Of a DNA stretch of 64,000 bases, positions 35,281 to 43,762 are shown piece after piece. The notes under the pieces were generated by a model. That model saw only the letters and a list, made by a program, of their open reading frames with translations, was not told the DNA's origin and ran no database searches. The position numbers were made by a program, and so were the translations under genes. The DNA comes from Martelella lutilitoris (lineage in GTDB: Bacteria; Pseudomonadota; Alphaproteobacteria; Rhizobiales; Rhizobiaceae). The first letter of the stretch is position 1, and every line of letters starts with the position of its first letter. The DNA is taken from NCBI RefSeq assembly GCF_005924265.1, contig NZ_VCLB01000002.1, positions 248,001 through 312,000 of the forward strand. Reading direction: 5' to 3'.

Positions 35281-35350
35281 AGACTTAAACTAGAGAGTAT
35301 CGCCGGTTTCGTCCAGCAAAACAGCCCTCCATCGCTCGTCTATCTTCGCA

Positions 35351-35962
35351 TCATCGCGTCGCAATCGCCGCCGCCGCGCCGCCGATCATGCCGGCGGAGA
35401 TGCGGTTGGCGATCTTCATGGCGCGCGGGCTCTTGAGGAAACGCCGCGCCTTGGCGGCCATGAAAACCCAGGAGAGGTCGACAATGGCGAGCACGATCAG
35501 CAGCGTGGCCGTCAGTTCGACCCAGCCCAAAAGCGTAACGCTGCCGAGATCGATGATGGTCGGCAACAGCGCGACATAGAACATCATGATCTTCGGATTG
35601 CCGAGCGTGACGCTCATGCCGGCGAGGAACATCTTCCAGCCGGAACCGGCGTTTGGCAGCTCCCCGCCATCGCCGGCCGGATCGGAAAACCACATCTTCC
35701 ATGCCAGCCAGACGAGATAGGCAACGCCCGCCCATTTGATCGCGATAAACACTTCGTGGAAGGCAGACGCCACGGCGACCAGTCCGAAGACGGCAAGCGT
35801 CAGCCACAGCGCCTCGCCCAGCCACATCGCCGCCATGAAGGGCAGAACGTCGCGGTGTCCGCGCGACAGCACGCGGGCGACAAGGGCTGCCACGCTCGGC
35901 CCCGGGGAGCCTGCGGCAACGAAAAGCGTGATGGCGAAAAGGGCGAGCGCGCCGATGGTCAT
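35351..35962 (-). CDS. LysE/RhtB-family amino-acid exporter
   Basis: 203 aa, about six membrane segments. The N-terminal SPGPSVAALVARVLSRGHRD (about 19-38) is the LysE/Rht hallmark, with LWLAWKMWFSDP and LGNPKIMMFYVALLPT further on. It would export an amino acid or homoserine lactone-like compound; specificity is not visible. It starts 11 bp after ybaB stops, so it may be read from the dnaX operon. Confidence 0.88.
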   Translation of the reverse strand: MTIGALALFAITLFVAAGSPGPSVAALVARVLSRGHRDVLPFMAAMWLGEALWLTLAVFGLVAVASAFHEVFIAIKWAGVAYLVWLAWKMWFSDPAGDGGELPNAGSGWKMFLAGMSVTLGNPKIMMFYVALLPTIIDLGSVTLLGWVELTATLLIVLAIVDLSWVFMAAKARRFLKSPRAMKIANRISAGMIGGAAAAIATR

Positions 35963-35972
35963 GGCCGAGACC

Positions 35973-36296
35973 CTAGAAGGGGAGCTTCATGCCGGGCGGG
36001 ATCGGCAGGCCGGCGGTCAGTTCCTTGGTCATTTCCTCGGCCTTCTGCTCGGCGCGCTCCTTTGCGTCGCGATGGGCGGCGACGATCAGGTCCTCGAGCA
36101 TTTCGGCGTCGTCTTCGGAGAGCAGCGTCGGGTCGATCTTGATGGAGATCATCTCGCCCTTGCCGGTCATCTTCACATTGACCATGCCGCCGCCGGAAAC
36201 GCCGTCAACTTCAACTGCGGCAATGTCCTCCTGCAGTTGCTCCATCTTGGCCTGCATTTCCTTCATCTTGCCCATCATGCCCATCAGGTCGCGCAT
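35973..36296 (-). CDS. ybaB: YbaB/EbfC nucleoid-associated protein
   Basis: 107 aa. N-terminal Met/Lys/Gln-rich helix (MMGKMKEMQAKMEQLQEDIAAVEV) followed by the GMVNVKMTGKGEMISIKIDPTLL sheet and a second helical tail ending LPIPPGMKLPF, standard for this DNA-binding dimer family. It lies 42 bp behind dnaX, its normal neighbour, and ahead of a LysE-like gene. Confidence 0.95.
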   Translation of the reverse strand: MRDLMGMMGKMKEMQAKMEQLQEDIAAVEVDGVSGGGMVNVKMTGKGEMISIKIDPTLLSEDDAEMLEDLIVAAHRDAKERAEQKAEEMTKELTAGLPIPPGMKLPF

Positions 36297-36338
36297 GGAA
36301 TTCTCCTCATTTGCTGTTCAAATTCAAAAGGTTTGGTG

Positions 36339-38261
36339 TCAGTCGTCGAGATCGTCCTCGGGAAGGACGTCGCCATCCTCGTTGACGGCGGCATCGGGCA
36401 GGCCGTCAGCGCCGCCTTCCGCGGTCTCCGTTTCTTCCGCCCGCACGCGCACATCGGTGATCCTGGCGCCGGGAAAGAATTTCAGGATCGAGGCCACTTC
36501 CGGATCCTCGCGGGCATCGCGGAAAAGCTTGTCCCTCGCCGCCGTTTCCGCCTCGACCAGCGTTGCCTCGCCCTTCTCGCGGCTGAGGCTGACGAACCAG
36601 CTCTCCCCGGTCCATTCGCGCAGCTTCGCGCCGAGCTCGTTGAGGAAGGTCTGCGAAGCGCCGTCTTCCAGGCTGACCTCGAGCCGTCCGGGCTCGAGCC
36701 GCACGAGGCGGACGAAATTGCGGATCTGCGCGCGGATCAGCGGCGCGCGGTGTTTCGAGCAAAGGTCGGTAATGTCCGTGAGCGACTTGATCACCGAGGT
36801 CTTTTGCGGTTCCGGCGCGCTTGCCGCTGCCGGTTCGGGCGCCGGCTGCGGTTCTTCCTCGACCGGTGCGGCCTGTTGGGGCTCCGGCTGAGGCGTTTCG
36901 GAGGTCTGCGGTCGCAGCATGGTGACCGTCGCGGACGGCCGTGAAGGCTGTTCGCTCGTCGCGGAGGCAGAGACCGCGCGGGCGCTCGTTCCTCCTCCCT
37001 TTCCTTCGCCCTGGGGCGACGGCGCGGACGGACGCGACGGCGGGCTTTGCGCCTCGCCGCTTTCAAGCGCCAGAAGCCTGCGCGCGGCATCCTCGGGCGA
37101 GGGCAGGTGGGCGGCGTGCGTCAGGCGGATCAGCACCATCTCAGCCGCGCCATAGGGGCGGGCAGCGTTCTCCGTCTCGGGAATGCCCTTCAGCAGCATC
37201 TGCCAGATGCGCGACAGGGCGGAGACGGCAACGCTTTCGGCAAATTCACGGCCTCTTGTGCGTTCGATCTCGCTCAGCGAAACGTCATCGGCGCCTTCGG
37301 GCACATATTTGAGCCGCGTCACCAGATGGGTGAAATCGGCCAGGTCATTGAGCACGACCACGGGATTGGCGCCAGCCTCATATTGCGACAGAAATTCCTC
37401 AAGCGCCGCCTTCACGTCGCCGCTGACGACATGGCCGAACAGGTCGACGATGCGCGCGCGGTCGGCAAGACCGAGCATGGCCCGCACGGCCGACGCCTCG
37501 ACAATGCCGTTGCCGTGCGAGATCGCCTGGTCAAGCAGCGAAAGCCCGTCGCGCGCCGACCCCTCGGCCGCGCGCGCGATCATCGACAGCGCCTCGTCCT
37601 CGATCGTCACGCCTTCCTTGGCGGAAATCGTGGAAAAAAGCCGCACCAGGTCAGCGGCGGGAATGCGGCGCAGGTCGAAGCGCTGGCAGCGCGACAATAC
37701 CGTGATCGGAACCTTCCGGATTTCGGTGGTGGCGAAGATGAATTTCACATGTTCCGGCGGCTCTTCCAGCGTCTTCAACAGACCGTTGAAGGCCTGGGTG
37801 GAGAGCATGTGCACTTCGTCGATGATGTAGACCTTGTAGCGCGCCGTCGAGGGACGGTAGCGCACCTGGTCGATGATTTCGCGGATATCGTCGATGCCGG
37901 TATGGGAGGCGGCGTCCATCTCGATCACGTCGACATGGCGGCCGTCCATGATCGCCTGGCAGTGCTCGCCGAGTTCTTTCAGGTCGATCGTCGGCTTGTC
38001 GACCGTATCGGTCTTGTAGTTAAGGCCGCGCGCCAGAATGCGCGCCGTCGTGGTCTTGCCCACGCCGCGCACGCCGGTCAGCATGTAGGCCTGCGCGATC
38101 CGGCCGGTCTCGAACGCGTTGGTCAGCGTGCGTACCATCGGCTCCTGGCCGACCATCAGGTCGGAGAAGTCCTTCGGGCGGTATTTGCGCGCCAGAACGC
38201 GGTAGCCGCCGCCGTCGGAAGCGGTTTTGTTCGGTTCAATGTCGGATGCGTCGTCGGCCAT
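36339..38261 (-). CDS. dnaX: DNA polymerase III subunit tau/gamma
   Basis: 640 aa from ATG at 38261 (GTG at 38267 is also possible; no strong ribosome site decides). Clamp-loader AAA+ ATPase: KYRPKDFSDLMVGQ, Walker A GVRGVGKTTTA, Walker B IDEVHMLS, sensor ATTEIRKVP and the SRC motif LSRCQRFDLRR. Of the four zinc-finger Cys normally between Walker A and DAASHTG only one remains (EHCQAI), so the zinc module looks lost, as I recall for other alphaproteobacteria. A Pro/Ala/Glu-rich linker (about 400-500) leads to the tau-specific C-terminal domain and an acidic tail. Confidence 0.96.
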   Translation of the reverse strand: MADDASDIEPNKTASDGGGYRVLARKYRPKDFSDLMVGQEPMVRTLTNAFETGRIAQAYMLTGVRGVGKTTTARILARGLNYKTDTVDKPTIDLKELGEHCQAIMDGRHVDVIEMDAASHTGIDDIREIIDQVRYRPSTARYKVYIIDEVHMLSTQAFNGLLKTLEEPPEHVKFIFATTEIRKVPITVLSRCQRFDLRRIPAADLVRLFSTISAKEGVTIEDEALSMIARAAEGSARDGLSLLDQAISHGNGIVEASAVRAMLGLADRARIVDLFGHVVSGDVKAALEEFLSQYEAGANPVVVLNDLADFTHLVTRLKYVPEGADDVSLSEIERTRGREFAESVAVSALSRIWQMLLKGIPETENAARPYGAAEMVLIRLTHAAHLPSPEDAARRLLALESGEAQSPPSRPSAPSPQGEGKGGGTSARAVSASATSEQPSRPSATVTMLRPQTSETPQPEPQQAAPVEEEPQPAPEPAAASAPEPQKTSVIKSLTDITDLCSKHRAPLIRAQIRNFVRLVRLEPGRLEVSLEDGASQTFLNELGAKLREWTGESWFVSLSREKGEATLVEAETAARDKLFRDAREDPEVASILKFFPGARITDVRVRAEETETAEGGADGLPDAAVNEDGDVLPEDDLDD

Positions 38262-38415
38262 TGCCACTCATATTGGTTGTTGTCCGGCCGGCTTCAACGG
38301 CCGGCAGGCGGCAAGCATAGTCGAGACCCGGCGCGGGTGTCACGAAAGCCGCGGCAGTTTGGCAGAGACGGCAGGAAAATGCACAGGAATTTTGGGTGCC
38401 GGTGGCAGGTTCGCC

Positions 38416-38886
38416 TCAAGGGGCGGGCTCCTGACACACATCGACCCACTCGGCGCCGGTAATCTCGGCGATGCGTTCGGGCGCAATGCGCACGGCGGCG
38501 TTTCGCGCGCCGGCGGCGGGATAGACCACATCGAAGGCCTTGAGGCTGATATCGCAATAAACGGCGATCGGTTCGGCCAGGCCGAAGGGGCAGACGCCGC
38601 CGACGGGATGGCCTGTAATCGCCTCGACGTCTTCGAGCGACAGCATGCGCACCTTGCCGCCGAAAGCCGCCTTGGCCTTCTTGTTGTCGATGCGGGCATC
38701 GCCGCGGGCAACCAGCAGGAAGCGTTCGTCCTTGATCGAAAAGGAGAGCGTCTTGGCGATCTGCGCGGGCGCGACGCCATGAGCGGCGGCGGCCTCTTCT
38801 ACCGTGGCGCTGCTTTCCTCCGTCTCGATGATGGCGAGATCGGGGGCGGCGGCACCAAGGTGCGCACGAACGCTGTCGATACTCAT
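38416..38886 (-). CDS. YbaK/EbsC-type aminoacyl-tRNA deacylase
   Basis: 156 aa editing-domain protein (ProX/YbaK family) that would clear misacylated Cys- or Ala-tRNA(Pro)-like species. Visible are AKTLSFSIKDERFLLVARGD, the catalytic Lys region NKKAKAAFG (about 69) and VGGVCPFGLAEP (about 100). The start at 38886 has GGAG about 10 nt upstream; the longer reading to 39021 runs through the ffs RNA gene and is rejected. It lies directly behind ffs and ahead of dnaX. Confidence 0.9.
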   Translation of the reverse strand: MSIDSVRAHLGAAAPDLAIIETEESSATVEEAAAAHGVAPAQIAKTLSFSIKDERFLLVARGDARIDNKKAKAAFGGKVRMLSLEDVEAITGHPVGGVCPFGLAEPIAVYCDISLKAFDVVYPAAGARNAAVRIAPERIAEITGAEWVDVCQEPAP

Positions 38887-38917
38887 GGAAACGTCTCCGC
38901 TTGGTAAAGGGGAGGGT

Positions 38918-39013
38918 GGGAGACCGGCACGATGACCCGTACACAACTCGTTGGGGCTGCTTCCTTCCGGACCTGACCCGGTTGGCGAGTGGCACGTCCA
39001 CCACCAGCCTCCC
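38918..39013 (-). ncRNA. ffs: 4.5S signal recognition particle RNA
   Basis: About 96 nt on the minus strand. The apical SRP core, CAGGTCCGGAAGGAAGCAGC, is read at about 38956-38975 and is the conserved Ffh-binding loop. The 5' end GGGAGGCTGG (39013-39004) pairs in full with the 3' end CCGGTCTCCC (38927-38918), which sets the boundaries. It forms the co-translational targeting particle with Ffh. It stands upstream of ybaK and dnaX. Confidence 0.93.
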
Positions 39014-39020
39014 GGCCGCA

Positions 39021-39049
39021 CATATCGTCAATTTGCCGTTTGAATGCAA
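39021..39049 (-). promoter_or_regulatory. ffs promoter
   Basis: On the minus strand TTGCAT (39049-39044), a 17-bp spacer and GATATG (39026-39021) stand 7 nt before the deduced RNA 5' end at 39013, a good sigma-70-type arrangement. Confidence 0.6.
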
Positions 39050-39194
39050 GCAGCGCGCGGAAAAAACTTTGCCGAAGCCTTGCCTGTCGCGTGCTGTTTT
39101 GCGGTTGTTGCCTTGCGTCGGTTTGATAGACATGTCTGGATAGGACGAAAACGAGAACCGGACCGGCTCCGGGGCGGGAATGAACAGGGACGAC

Positions 39195-39608
39195 ATGCAG
39201 GGATTCACACTTGATGAACGTTTGCAGCGGGACAGCGCGCTGATTGCCACTCTGGGGCTCTCGGAACTCCGGCTGATGCGCGACAAGCGCTGGCCCTGGC
39301 TGTTGCTGGTGCCGCAGCGCCCTGGCGTCAGCGAAGTCTTCGATCTGGCGCCGCTCGACCAGACCATGCTGACCTTCGAGATCAACGAGGTCGCCAGGGC
39401 CCTGAAGGAGGCGACCGGCGCCGAGAAGATCAACATCGCCGCCATCGGCAATATGGTGCGCCAGCTCCATGTCCATGTTATCGCCCGTTTCGAGGGCGAT
39501 GCCAACTGGCCCGGCCCGGTCTGGGGCCATGGCACGGCGGAACCTTTCAACGAGGATGAGATGGCGGCATTGGCACATAAGATCACGGAGGCGATGGCCC
39601 GGTCATGA
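39195..39608 (+). CDS. HIT-family protein
   Basis: 137 aa from ATG 39195, preceded by AGGGA; ATG 39180 is a less likely start. The histidine-triad region reads QLHVHVIARFEGD (about 93-105): the first His of the triad HxHxH is Gln, while the central catalytic His and the third are kept. RWPWLLLVPQRPG near residue 35 is typical of this alphaproteobacterial HIT subgroup. It would act as a nucleotidyl hydrolase or transferase. Its stop overlaps the nudC start by 4 bp. Confidence 0.85.
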   Translation: MQGFTLDERLQRDSALIATLGLSELRLMRDKRWPWLLLVPQRPGVSEVFDLAPLDQTMLTFEINEVARALKEATGAEKINIAAIGNMVRQLHVHVIARFEGDANWPGPVWGHGTAEPFNEDEMAALAHKITEAMARS

Positions 39609-40558
39609 GGTCGATTTTCGAAAAGGCGGGTCCGCATGACGACCCGAGCGCGCTGACGGCCTTTGCAGGTTGCCGGATCATCCGCGATTCCGAGCATCGG
39701 GCCGATGACAGCCTCATCACCGCGGCCCGCACGCCGGGCGCTCGCTTCATCGCCTTTGCCGGCGGCAGGCCGATCGTCAAGCACGAGCGCCAGGTGCTCG
39801 ATCCCTATTTCGCCCGCTACGAGATCCTCGACCTCTCGCCGGACCGGGAAAGCGCCGTGCTTCTCGGCCATGACGCCCATGGCGTGCCGCTGCTGTCGAT
39901 CGAAGTCGGGCTGGATCCGGAAGCCCTGCCGGCGCATCTGAAAGCCACGAGCGCCCGGGCGGTCTATTCCGAGGGGCTTTTCGACGAGGAGACGCAAGGC
40001 GCTTTCGCGCTTGCCACGAGCCTCAATGTCTGGGCCCGCAACCACCGTTTCTGCGGGCGCTGCGGCGCGAAGGCGGAAGGGGCTGCCGGCGGGTTTCGCC
40101 GCCAGTGCACGGCCTGCGGCCACATGATGTTCCCGCGCACCGACCCGGTGGTGATCATGCTGATCGTCGACGAGGAGCGCGACCGGGTGCTTCTCGGGCG
40201 CAATCCGAATTTCCCGCAAGGCCGCTATTCGTGCCTCGCAGGCTTTCTCGAGCCGGGCGAGACGGTGGAGGATGCCGTCCGGCGGGAAACGCTCGAGGAG
40301 TCGGCGATCCGCATCGGCGCCGTGCGCTATCACGCCTCCCAGCCCTGGCCCATGCCCTATTCGCTGATGCTCGCCTGCTACGCCAAGGCTGAAACATTCG
40401 ATGTCAGCCGGGATGACGAGGAGCTCGAGGACTGCCGCTGGTTCTCCCGCGGGGAACTTGAAGCGATCGTCGAGGGGCGACACGAGGGCGGCATCAACGC
40501 ACCGCCCGAAGGCGCGATCGCCTTCCGGCTGATGCGTGACTTCCTCGACTGGCCTTAA
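39605..40558 (+). CDS. nudC: NAD(+)/NADH pyrophosphatase NudC
   Basis: 317 aa Nudix hydrolase acting on NADH and possibly NAD-capped RNA. The zinc ribbon is CGRCGAKAEGAAGG-FRRQCTAC (about 150-172); the Nudix box is GFLEPGETVEDAVRRETLEE (about 219-238), with Ala where most boxes have Gly at the end (ESAI). SQPWPMPYSLML (about 246) is the NudC-specific motif. It overlaps the HIT gene by ATGA and so forms a two-gene nucleotide-hydrolase unit with it. Confidence 0.95.
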   Translation: MRSIFEKAGPHDDPSALTAFAGCRIIRDSEHRADDSLITAARTPGARFIAFAGGRPIVKHERQVLDPYFARYEILDLSPDRESAVLLGHDAHGVPLLSIEVGLDPEALPAHLKATSARAVYSEGLFDEETQGAFALATSLNVWARNHRFCGRCGAKAEGAAGGFRRQCTACGHMMFPRTDPVVIMLIVDEERDRVLLGRNPNFPQGRYSCLAGFLEPGETVEDAVRRETLEESAIRIGAVRYHASQPWPMPYSLMLACYAKAETFDVSRDDEELEDCRWFSRGELEAIVEGRHEGGINAPPEGAIAFRLMRDFLDWP

Positions 40559-40561
40559 GCC

Positions 40562-41248
40562 GTGGCAGGCTCGCGCTCCGAGCGGCTGCTGGCGCTTTTG
40601 CAGGCGCTCAGATCCAGACGCTACCCGGTTTCAGGCGATGAACTGGCGCGCGATCTCGGCGTCAGCCTGAGGACGCTTTACCGCGACATCGCCAGCCTCA
40701 GGGCGCAAGGGGCGGCAATCGAGGGCGAGGCGGGCGTCGGCTATGTGCTGCGGCCCGGCTTTCTGCTGCCGCCGATGATGTTTTCGCAAGAGGAGATCGA
40801 AGCGCTGGTGCTTGGCAGTCGATGGGTGGAAAAGGTCAGCGATCCTAAACTGTCCTCTGCCGCCAGCCAGGCGCTCGCAAAGATCGCAGCCGTTCTTCCG
40901 CAGTCGCTTTCCGAGACGATTGACGAGACGGCGCTGATTGTCGGCCCGCGCGCCGTGGCCGAGGAGACCGCCGATATCGCCGCGCTCAGAAGCGCGATCC
41001 GCGCCGAGAAAGTGCTTGAAATCGACTATCGCGACGAACGCGACCAAGTGACGACGCGCGCCGTGTGGCCGATCGGCCTCGCCTATTTCGAACGGGTGCG
41101 CATCGTTGTTGCCTGGTGCGAGATGCGGCGTGACTTCCGCCATTTCCGCACCGACCGGATCGCGGCTCTGAACGAAACCGGACGGCGCTATCCGCGGCGA
41201 AGGGCCGTGCTTCTCGACGAATGGCGCAGGCAATTGCCGGGCGCATGA
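40562..41248 (+). CDS. YafY-type HTH/WYL-domain transcriptional regulator
   Basis: 228 aa from GTG 40562. N-terminal HTH_11 (VSGDELARDLGVSLRTLYRDIASLRAQGAAI, about 22-53) followed by a WYL-like domain (VLEIDYRDERDQVTTRAVWPIGL, about 145-167). WYL proteins sense small ligands or nucleic acids. It precedes a VOC-fold gene by 67 bp, and a small dyad CTGAC-N7-GTCAG (41251-41267) lies between them, so it probably controls that gene. It begins 3 bp after nudC. Confidence 0.85.
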   Translation: MAGSRSERLLALLQALRSRRYPVSGDELARDLGVSLRTLYRDIASLRAQGAAIEGEAGVGYVLRPGFLLPPMMFSQEEIEALVLGSRWVEKVSDPKLSSAASQALAKIAAVLPQSLSETIDETALIVGPRAVAEETADIAALRSAIRAEKVLEIDYRDERDQVTTRAVWPIGLAYFERVRIVVAWCEMRRDFRHFRTDRIAALNETGRRYPRRRAVLLDEWRRQLPGA

Positions 41249-41250
41249 TA

Positions 41251-41267
41251 CTGACGGAAACTGTCAG
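41251..41267. promoter_or_regulatory. Dyad between the WYL regulator and the VOC gene
   Basis: CTGAC (41251-41255) and GTCAG (41263-41267) form an inverted repeat spaced by 7 bp in the short leader of the VOC gene. Candidate binding site of the adjacent YafY-type regulator. Confidence 0.4.
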
Positions 41268-41315
41268 CGCCGCCGCTTAGGGTCTCCCTCGTTGAAACAC
41301 AAAACGGAGACCAAC

Positions 41316-41684
41316 ATGTCGGCCATCAATCTTGTCGTGCTTTATGTCGAGGATACTGCAAAGAGCGGCGCCTTCTACGAACGCCTTCTCGGTCAGAAGG
41401 CGAATGCGCTTTCGCCGGGTTTCACCGCATTTCATATGCCGAATGGCCTGATGCTCGGGCTGTGGCGCAAATCCACGGCCAAGCCCGAGGCGGCGGGCGG
41501 CCCGGGGGCGATGGAAGTCGGGATCATGACATCGGAGCCGGGCGGCGTGGCGGCCTTTTTCGAGCGCGCGAAAGCCGAGGGTCATACGATCCTGCAGGAA
41601 CTGGAAACGGCCGCTTTCGGCCCCACTTTTGTGATCGCCGATCCCGACGGCCACCGCATCCGCGTGTGCGAGCCCGACGCGTAA
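41316..41684 (+). CDS. VOC-fold (glyoxalase/bleomycin-resistance-like) protein
   Basis: 122 aa from ATG 41316, with CGGAGA upstream. Vicinal-oxygen-chelate fold: NLVVLYVEDTAKSGAFYERLLG at the N terminus and FVIADPDGHRIRVCEPD at the C terminus, the classic ends of this fold. It may be a lyase, dioxygenase or binding protein; the substrate is unknown. It is paired with the WYL regulator just upstream and ended by a strong terminator. Confidence 0.85.
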   Translation: MSAINLVVLYVEDTAKSGAFYERLLGQKANALSPGFTAFHMPNGLMLGLWRKSTAKPEAAGGPGAMEVGIMTSEPGGVAAFFERAKAEGHTILQELETAAFGPTFVIADPDGHRIRVCEPDA

Positions 41685-41703
41685 GCTCGTCCGCCAGATA
41701 CGG

Positions 41704-41738
41704 AAGCCGCCGACAGCGCTGAACTGGCGGCGGCTTTT
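41704..41738 (+). terminator. Terminator after the VOC gene
   Basis: AAGCCGCCG (41704-41712) pairs with CGGCGGCTT (41728-41736), the stem extended by CAG/CTG past one mismatch, then TTTT. It abuts the end of the convergent dehydrogenase gene. Confidence 0.8.
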
Positions 41739-42737
41739 CTATGCCGCCTTATGAGGCGTTTCCGGACCGGATCCGGCATCCCGCATAGCCGCCTTGATAA
41801 AGGCGGCGGAATCGGCGAGCTTCTGCTTTTCCCATGCGTTCAGGTCGACCGGCAGCTTGGCAATAATGCCCTCGCGACCGATGATGCAGGGCATGGAAAG
41901 CGCCACATCCCCCTCAAATCCGTATTCGCCGCGAAGCGTCGTCGAGGCCGGATAGATGCTGCGCTCGTCAAGCAGCACGGCCTTGGCCATGGTGATCGCC
42001 GCCTGCGCCACGCCTGCGTTCGTCCAGCCCTTGCCGTTCAGCACTTCATAGGCGGAAGAGACGATCCGGGCCTTCACGGTGTCGGGGTTGCGGATGTCCT
42101 CTTTCGCGGCGAGATAGCGGTCGATGTCGCAAAAGGGAATGCCGCCGACGGTCAGATGGCTCAGGGCCGGAAAGGCGGTGCTGCCGTGCTCGCCCATCAT
42201 GTAGCCGGAAACCGATTTCGGATCGACGTCATAGGTATCGGCGATCAGCTTCCGAAGTCGGGCGGAATCGAGCATGGTGCCGGTGCCGAACACGCGGCCC
42301 TCCGGATAGCCGAACTCGTTTTCGGCGATGTAGACCATGGTGTCGAGGGGATTGGTGATGAGAATGATGATGGCTTCGGTCGTGTGGCGGACAATTCCGG
42401 CCATGACCTCGCGGATCACCGCGCAATTTGTCTTTGTCAGCAGCGTGCGGTCCGGTTCACCCGTCGGGTCGTCTGGGTCGGGCATGACGCTCGGCCCGGC
42501 GGCAATGACGATCACATCGGCGTCCGCGCATTGCTCATAACCGCCGGACGTCACGTCGACATTGTTCATGTAGGTCAGCGCGGTCGCCTGCGCCTGGTCA
42601 AGCGCTTCGCCGAACGCGACGTTCTCGCGGATGTCGATCAGGCCGATCTCGGCGAAGAGGCCCGTCTTCATCGCGTCCGCCAGCACATAGGAGCCGACAT
42701 GGCCGACGCCGACAACCACTAGCTTGTTCTTGTTCAT
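41739..42737 (-). CDS. Lactate/malate dehydrogenase family protein (L-lactate or 2-hydroxyacid dehydrogenase)
   Basis: 332 aa NAD-dependent oxidoreductase. The NAD fold starts VVVGVGHVGSYVLADAM (about 7-23); the catalytic His lies in MMGEHGSTAFP (about 181-191), and ITNPLDTMVY carries the conserved Asn. The substrate-loop (TGEPDRTLL) is longer than in textbook lactate dehydrogenase and has an Arg, so lactate, malate or a longer 2-hydroxyacid are all possible. Monocistronic, with 149 bp separating it from pheA. Confidence 0.85.
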   Translation of the reverse strand: MNKNKLVVVGVGHVGSYVLADAMKTGLFAEIGLIDIRENVAFGEALDQAQATALTYMNNVDVTSGGYEQCADADVIVIAAGPSVMPDPDDPTGEPDRTLLTKTNCAVIREVMAGIVRHTTEAIIILITNPLDTMVYIAENEFGYPEGRVFGTGTMLDSARLRKLIADTYDVDPKSVSGYMMGEHGSTAFPALSHLTVGGIPFCDIDRYLAAKEDIRNPDTVKARIVSSAYEVLNGKGWTNAGVAQAAITMAKAVLLDERSIYPASTTLRGEYGFEGDVALSMPCIIGREGIIAKLPVDLNAWEKQKLADSAAFIKAAMRDAGSGPETPHKAA

Positions 42738-42789
42738 GATGGTCTCTCAATCTGTTGAGGCAGGCATGCGGAGCGACATGCCGGAGCGC

Positions 42790-42815
42790 CTCCCGAGGCG
42801 TTTAGGCCTCGGGAG
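42790..42815 (-). terminator. Hairpin between pheA and the dehydrogenase gene
   Basis: CTCCCGAGGC (42790-42799) pairs perfectly with GCCTCGGGAG (42806-42815), 10 bp with a 6-nt loop. No T run follows on the minus strand, so it may terminate weakly or act on transcript stability. Confidence 0.5.
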
Positions 42816-42886
42816 AAATGCCATCAATGCGTTTTGAAAGATAAGGCTTCACTTTCCGGAAAAAGACCGGCGGAAAGTCCGCACCT

Positions 42887-43762
42887 TTATTCTTCTTCCA
42901 GCATGGCCTGCAGATGCCGGCGCATGGGGTGGCCTTCATAGACGCCCAGAATGCGGACCTTCTCGGAGAAGAATTCCAGCTCCTCCAGCGCCCGGGCCAC
43001 CGGCGGATCGTCGGGATGCCCCTCGATGTCGGCATAGAACTGCGTGGCGACGAACTTGCCGCCGATCTGGTAGCTCTCGAGCTTGGTCATATTGACGCCG
43101 TTGGTGGCGAAGCCGCCCATGGCCTTGTAGAGCGCTGCCGGAATGTTGCGCACATTGAAGACGAAGGTGGTGACGATGGTCTTGTCGGCTCCGTCGCGTT
43201 CGGCGCGCTTTTCCTTGTCGGAGAGAATGACGAAGCGGGTGATGTTGCTGTCGGAATCCTCGACATTCTCGGCCAGGATGTCGAGGCCGTAGAGCGTGGC
43301 GGCAAGGCGCGGCGCAAGCGCCGCCATCGTGCGGTCGCCCTTTTCCTTCACCAGCATTGCCGCACCCGCCGTGTCGCCGGCAATCACCGGGTTCCACTTG
43401 TTGCGGCGGATGATCTTGCGGCACTGGCCGAGCGCGTGGATATGGCTGTGGACGGTCTGGATCTCGTCAAGCGAGACGCCCGCAAGCGCCATGAGCTGAA
43501 ACCGGATAGGCATGAAATATTCGCCGACGATCGAAAGCCGTGAGTCGGGCAACTGGTAATGGATGTCGGCGACCCGGCCGGCAAGCGTGTTCTCGATCGG
43601 GATCATCGCCAGATCGGCATCACCGTTTTCCACCGCGAGGAAGGCATCCTCGAAGGTCTTGCAGGGCAGTGGCTCCATATCGGGATACATGTCCCGGCAG
43701 GCCATGTCGGAATTGGCGCCGAACTCGCCCTGGAACGAGATGCGGTTGGTCTTCATGATCAT
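42887..43762 (-). CDS. pheA: Prephenate dehydratase
   Basis: 291 aa. It converts prephenate to phenylpyruvate in phenylalanine synthesis. [12 protein letters not shown] at the N terminus, [21 protein letters not shown] and NITRFVILS (catalytic Thr-Arg-Phe) define the dehydratase domain (about 1-190); the C-terminal ACT domain carries [20 protein letters not shown], the variant of the ESRP Phe-binding motif seen in alphaproteobacteria. No chorismate mutase domain is fused. Its start overlaps the end of kdsB (ATGA), so the two are co-translated. Confidence 0.95.
   Translation of the reverse strand: MIMKTNRISFQGEFGANSDMACRDMYPDMEPLPCKTFEDAFLAVENGDADLAMIPIENTLAGRVADIHYQLPDSRLSIVGEYFMPIRFQLMALAGVSLDEIQTVHSHIHALGQCRKIIRRNKWNPVIAGDTAGAAMLVKEKGDRTMAALAPRLAATLYGLDILAENVEDSDSNITRFVILSDKEKRAERDGADKTIVTTFVFNVRNIPAALYKAMGGFATNGVNMTKLESYQIGGKFVATQFYADIEGHPDDPPVARALEELEFFSEKVRILGVYEGHPMRRHLQAMLEEE

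Noticed and set aside
38294-40483. 729-codon minus-strand ORF from dnaX spacer to nudC
   Set aside because: Runs through the ffs RNA and antisense to HIT and nudC; not a gene.
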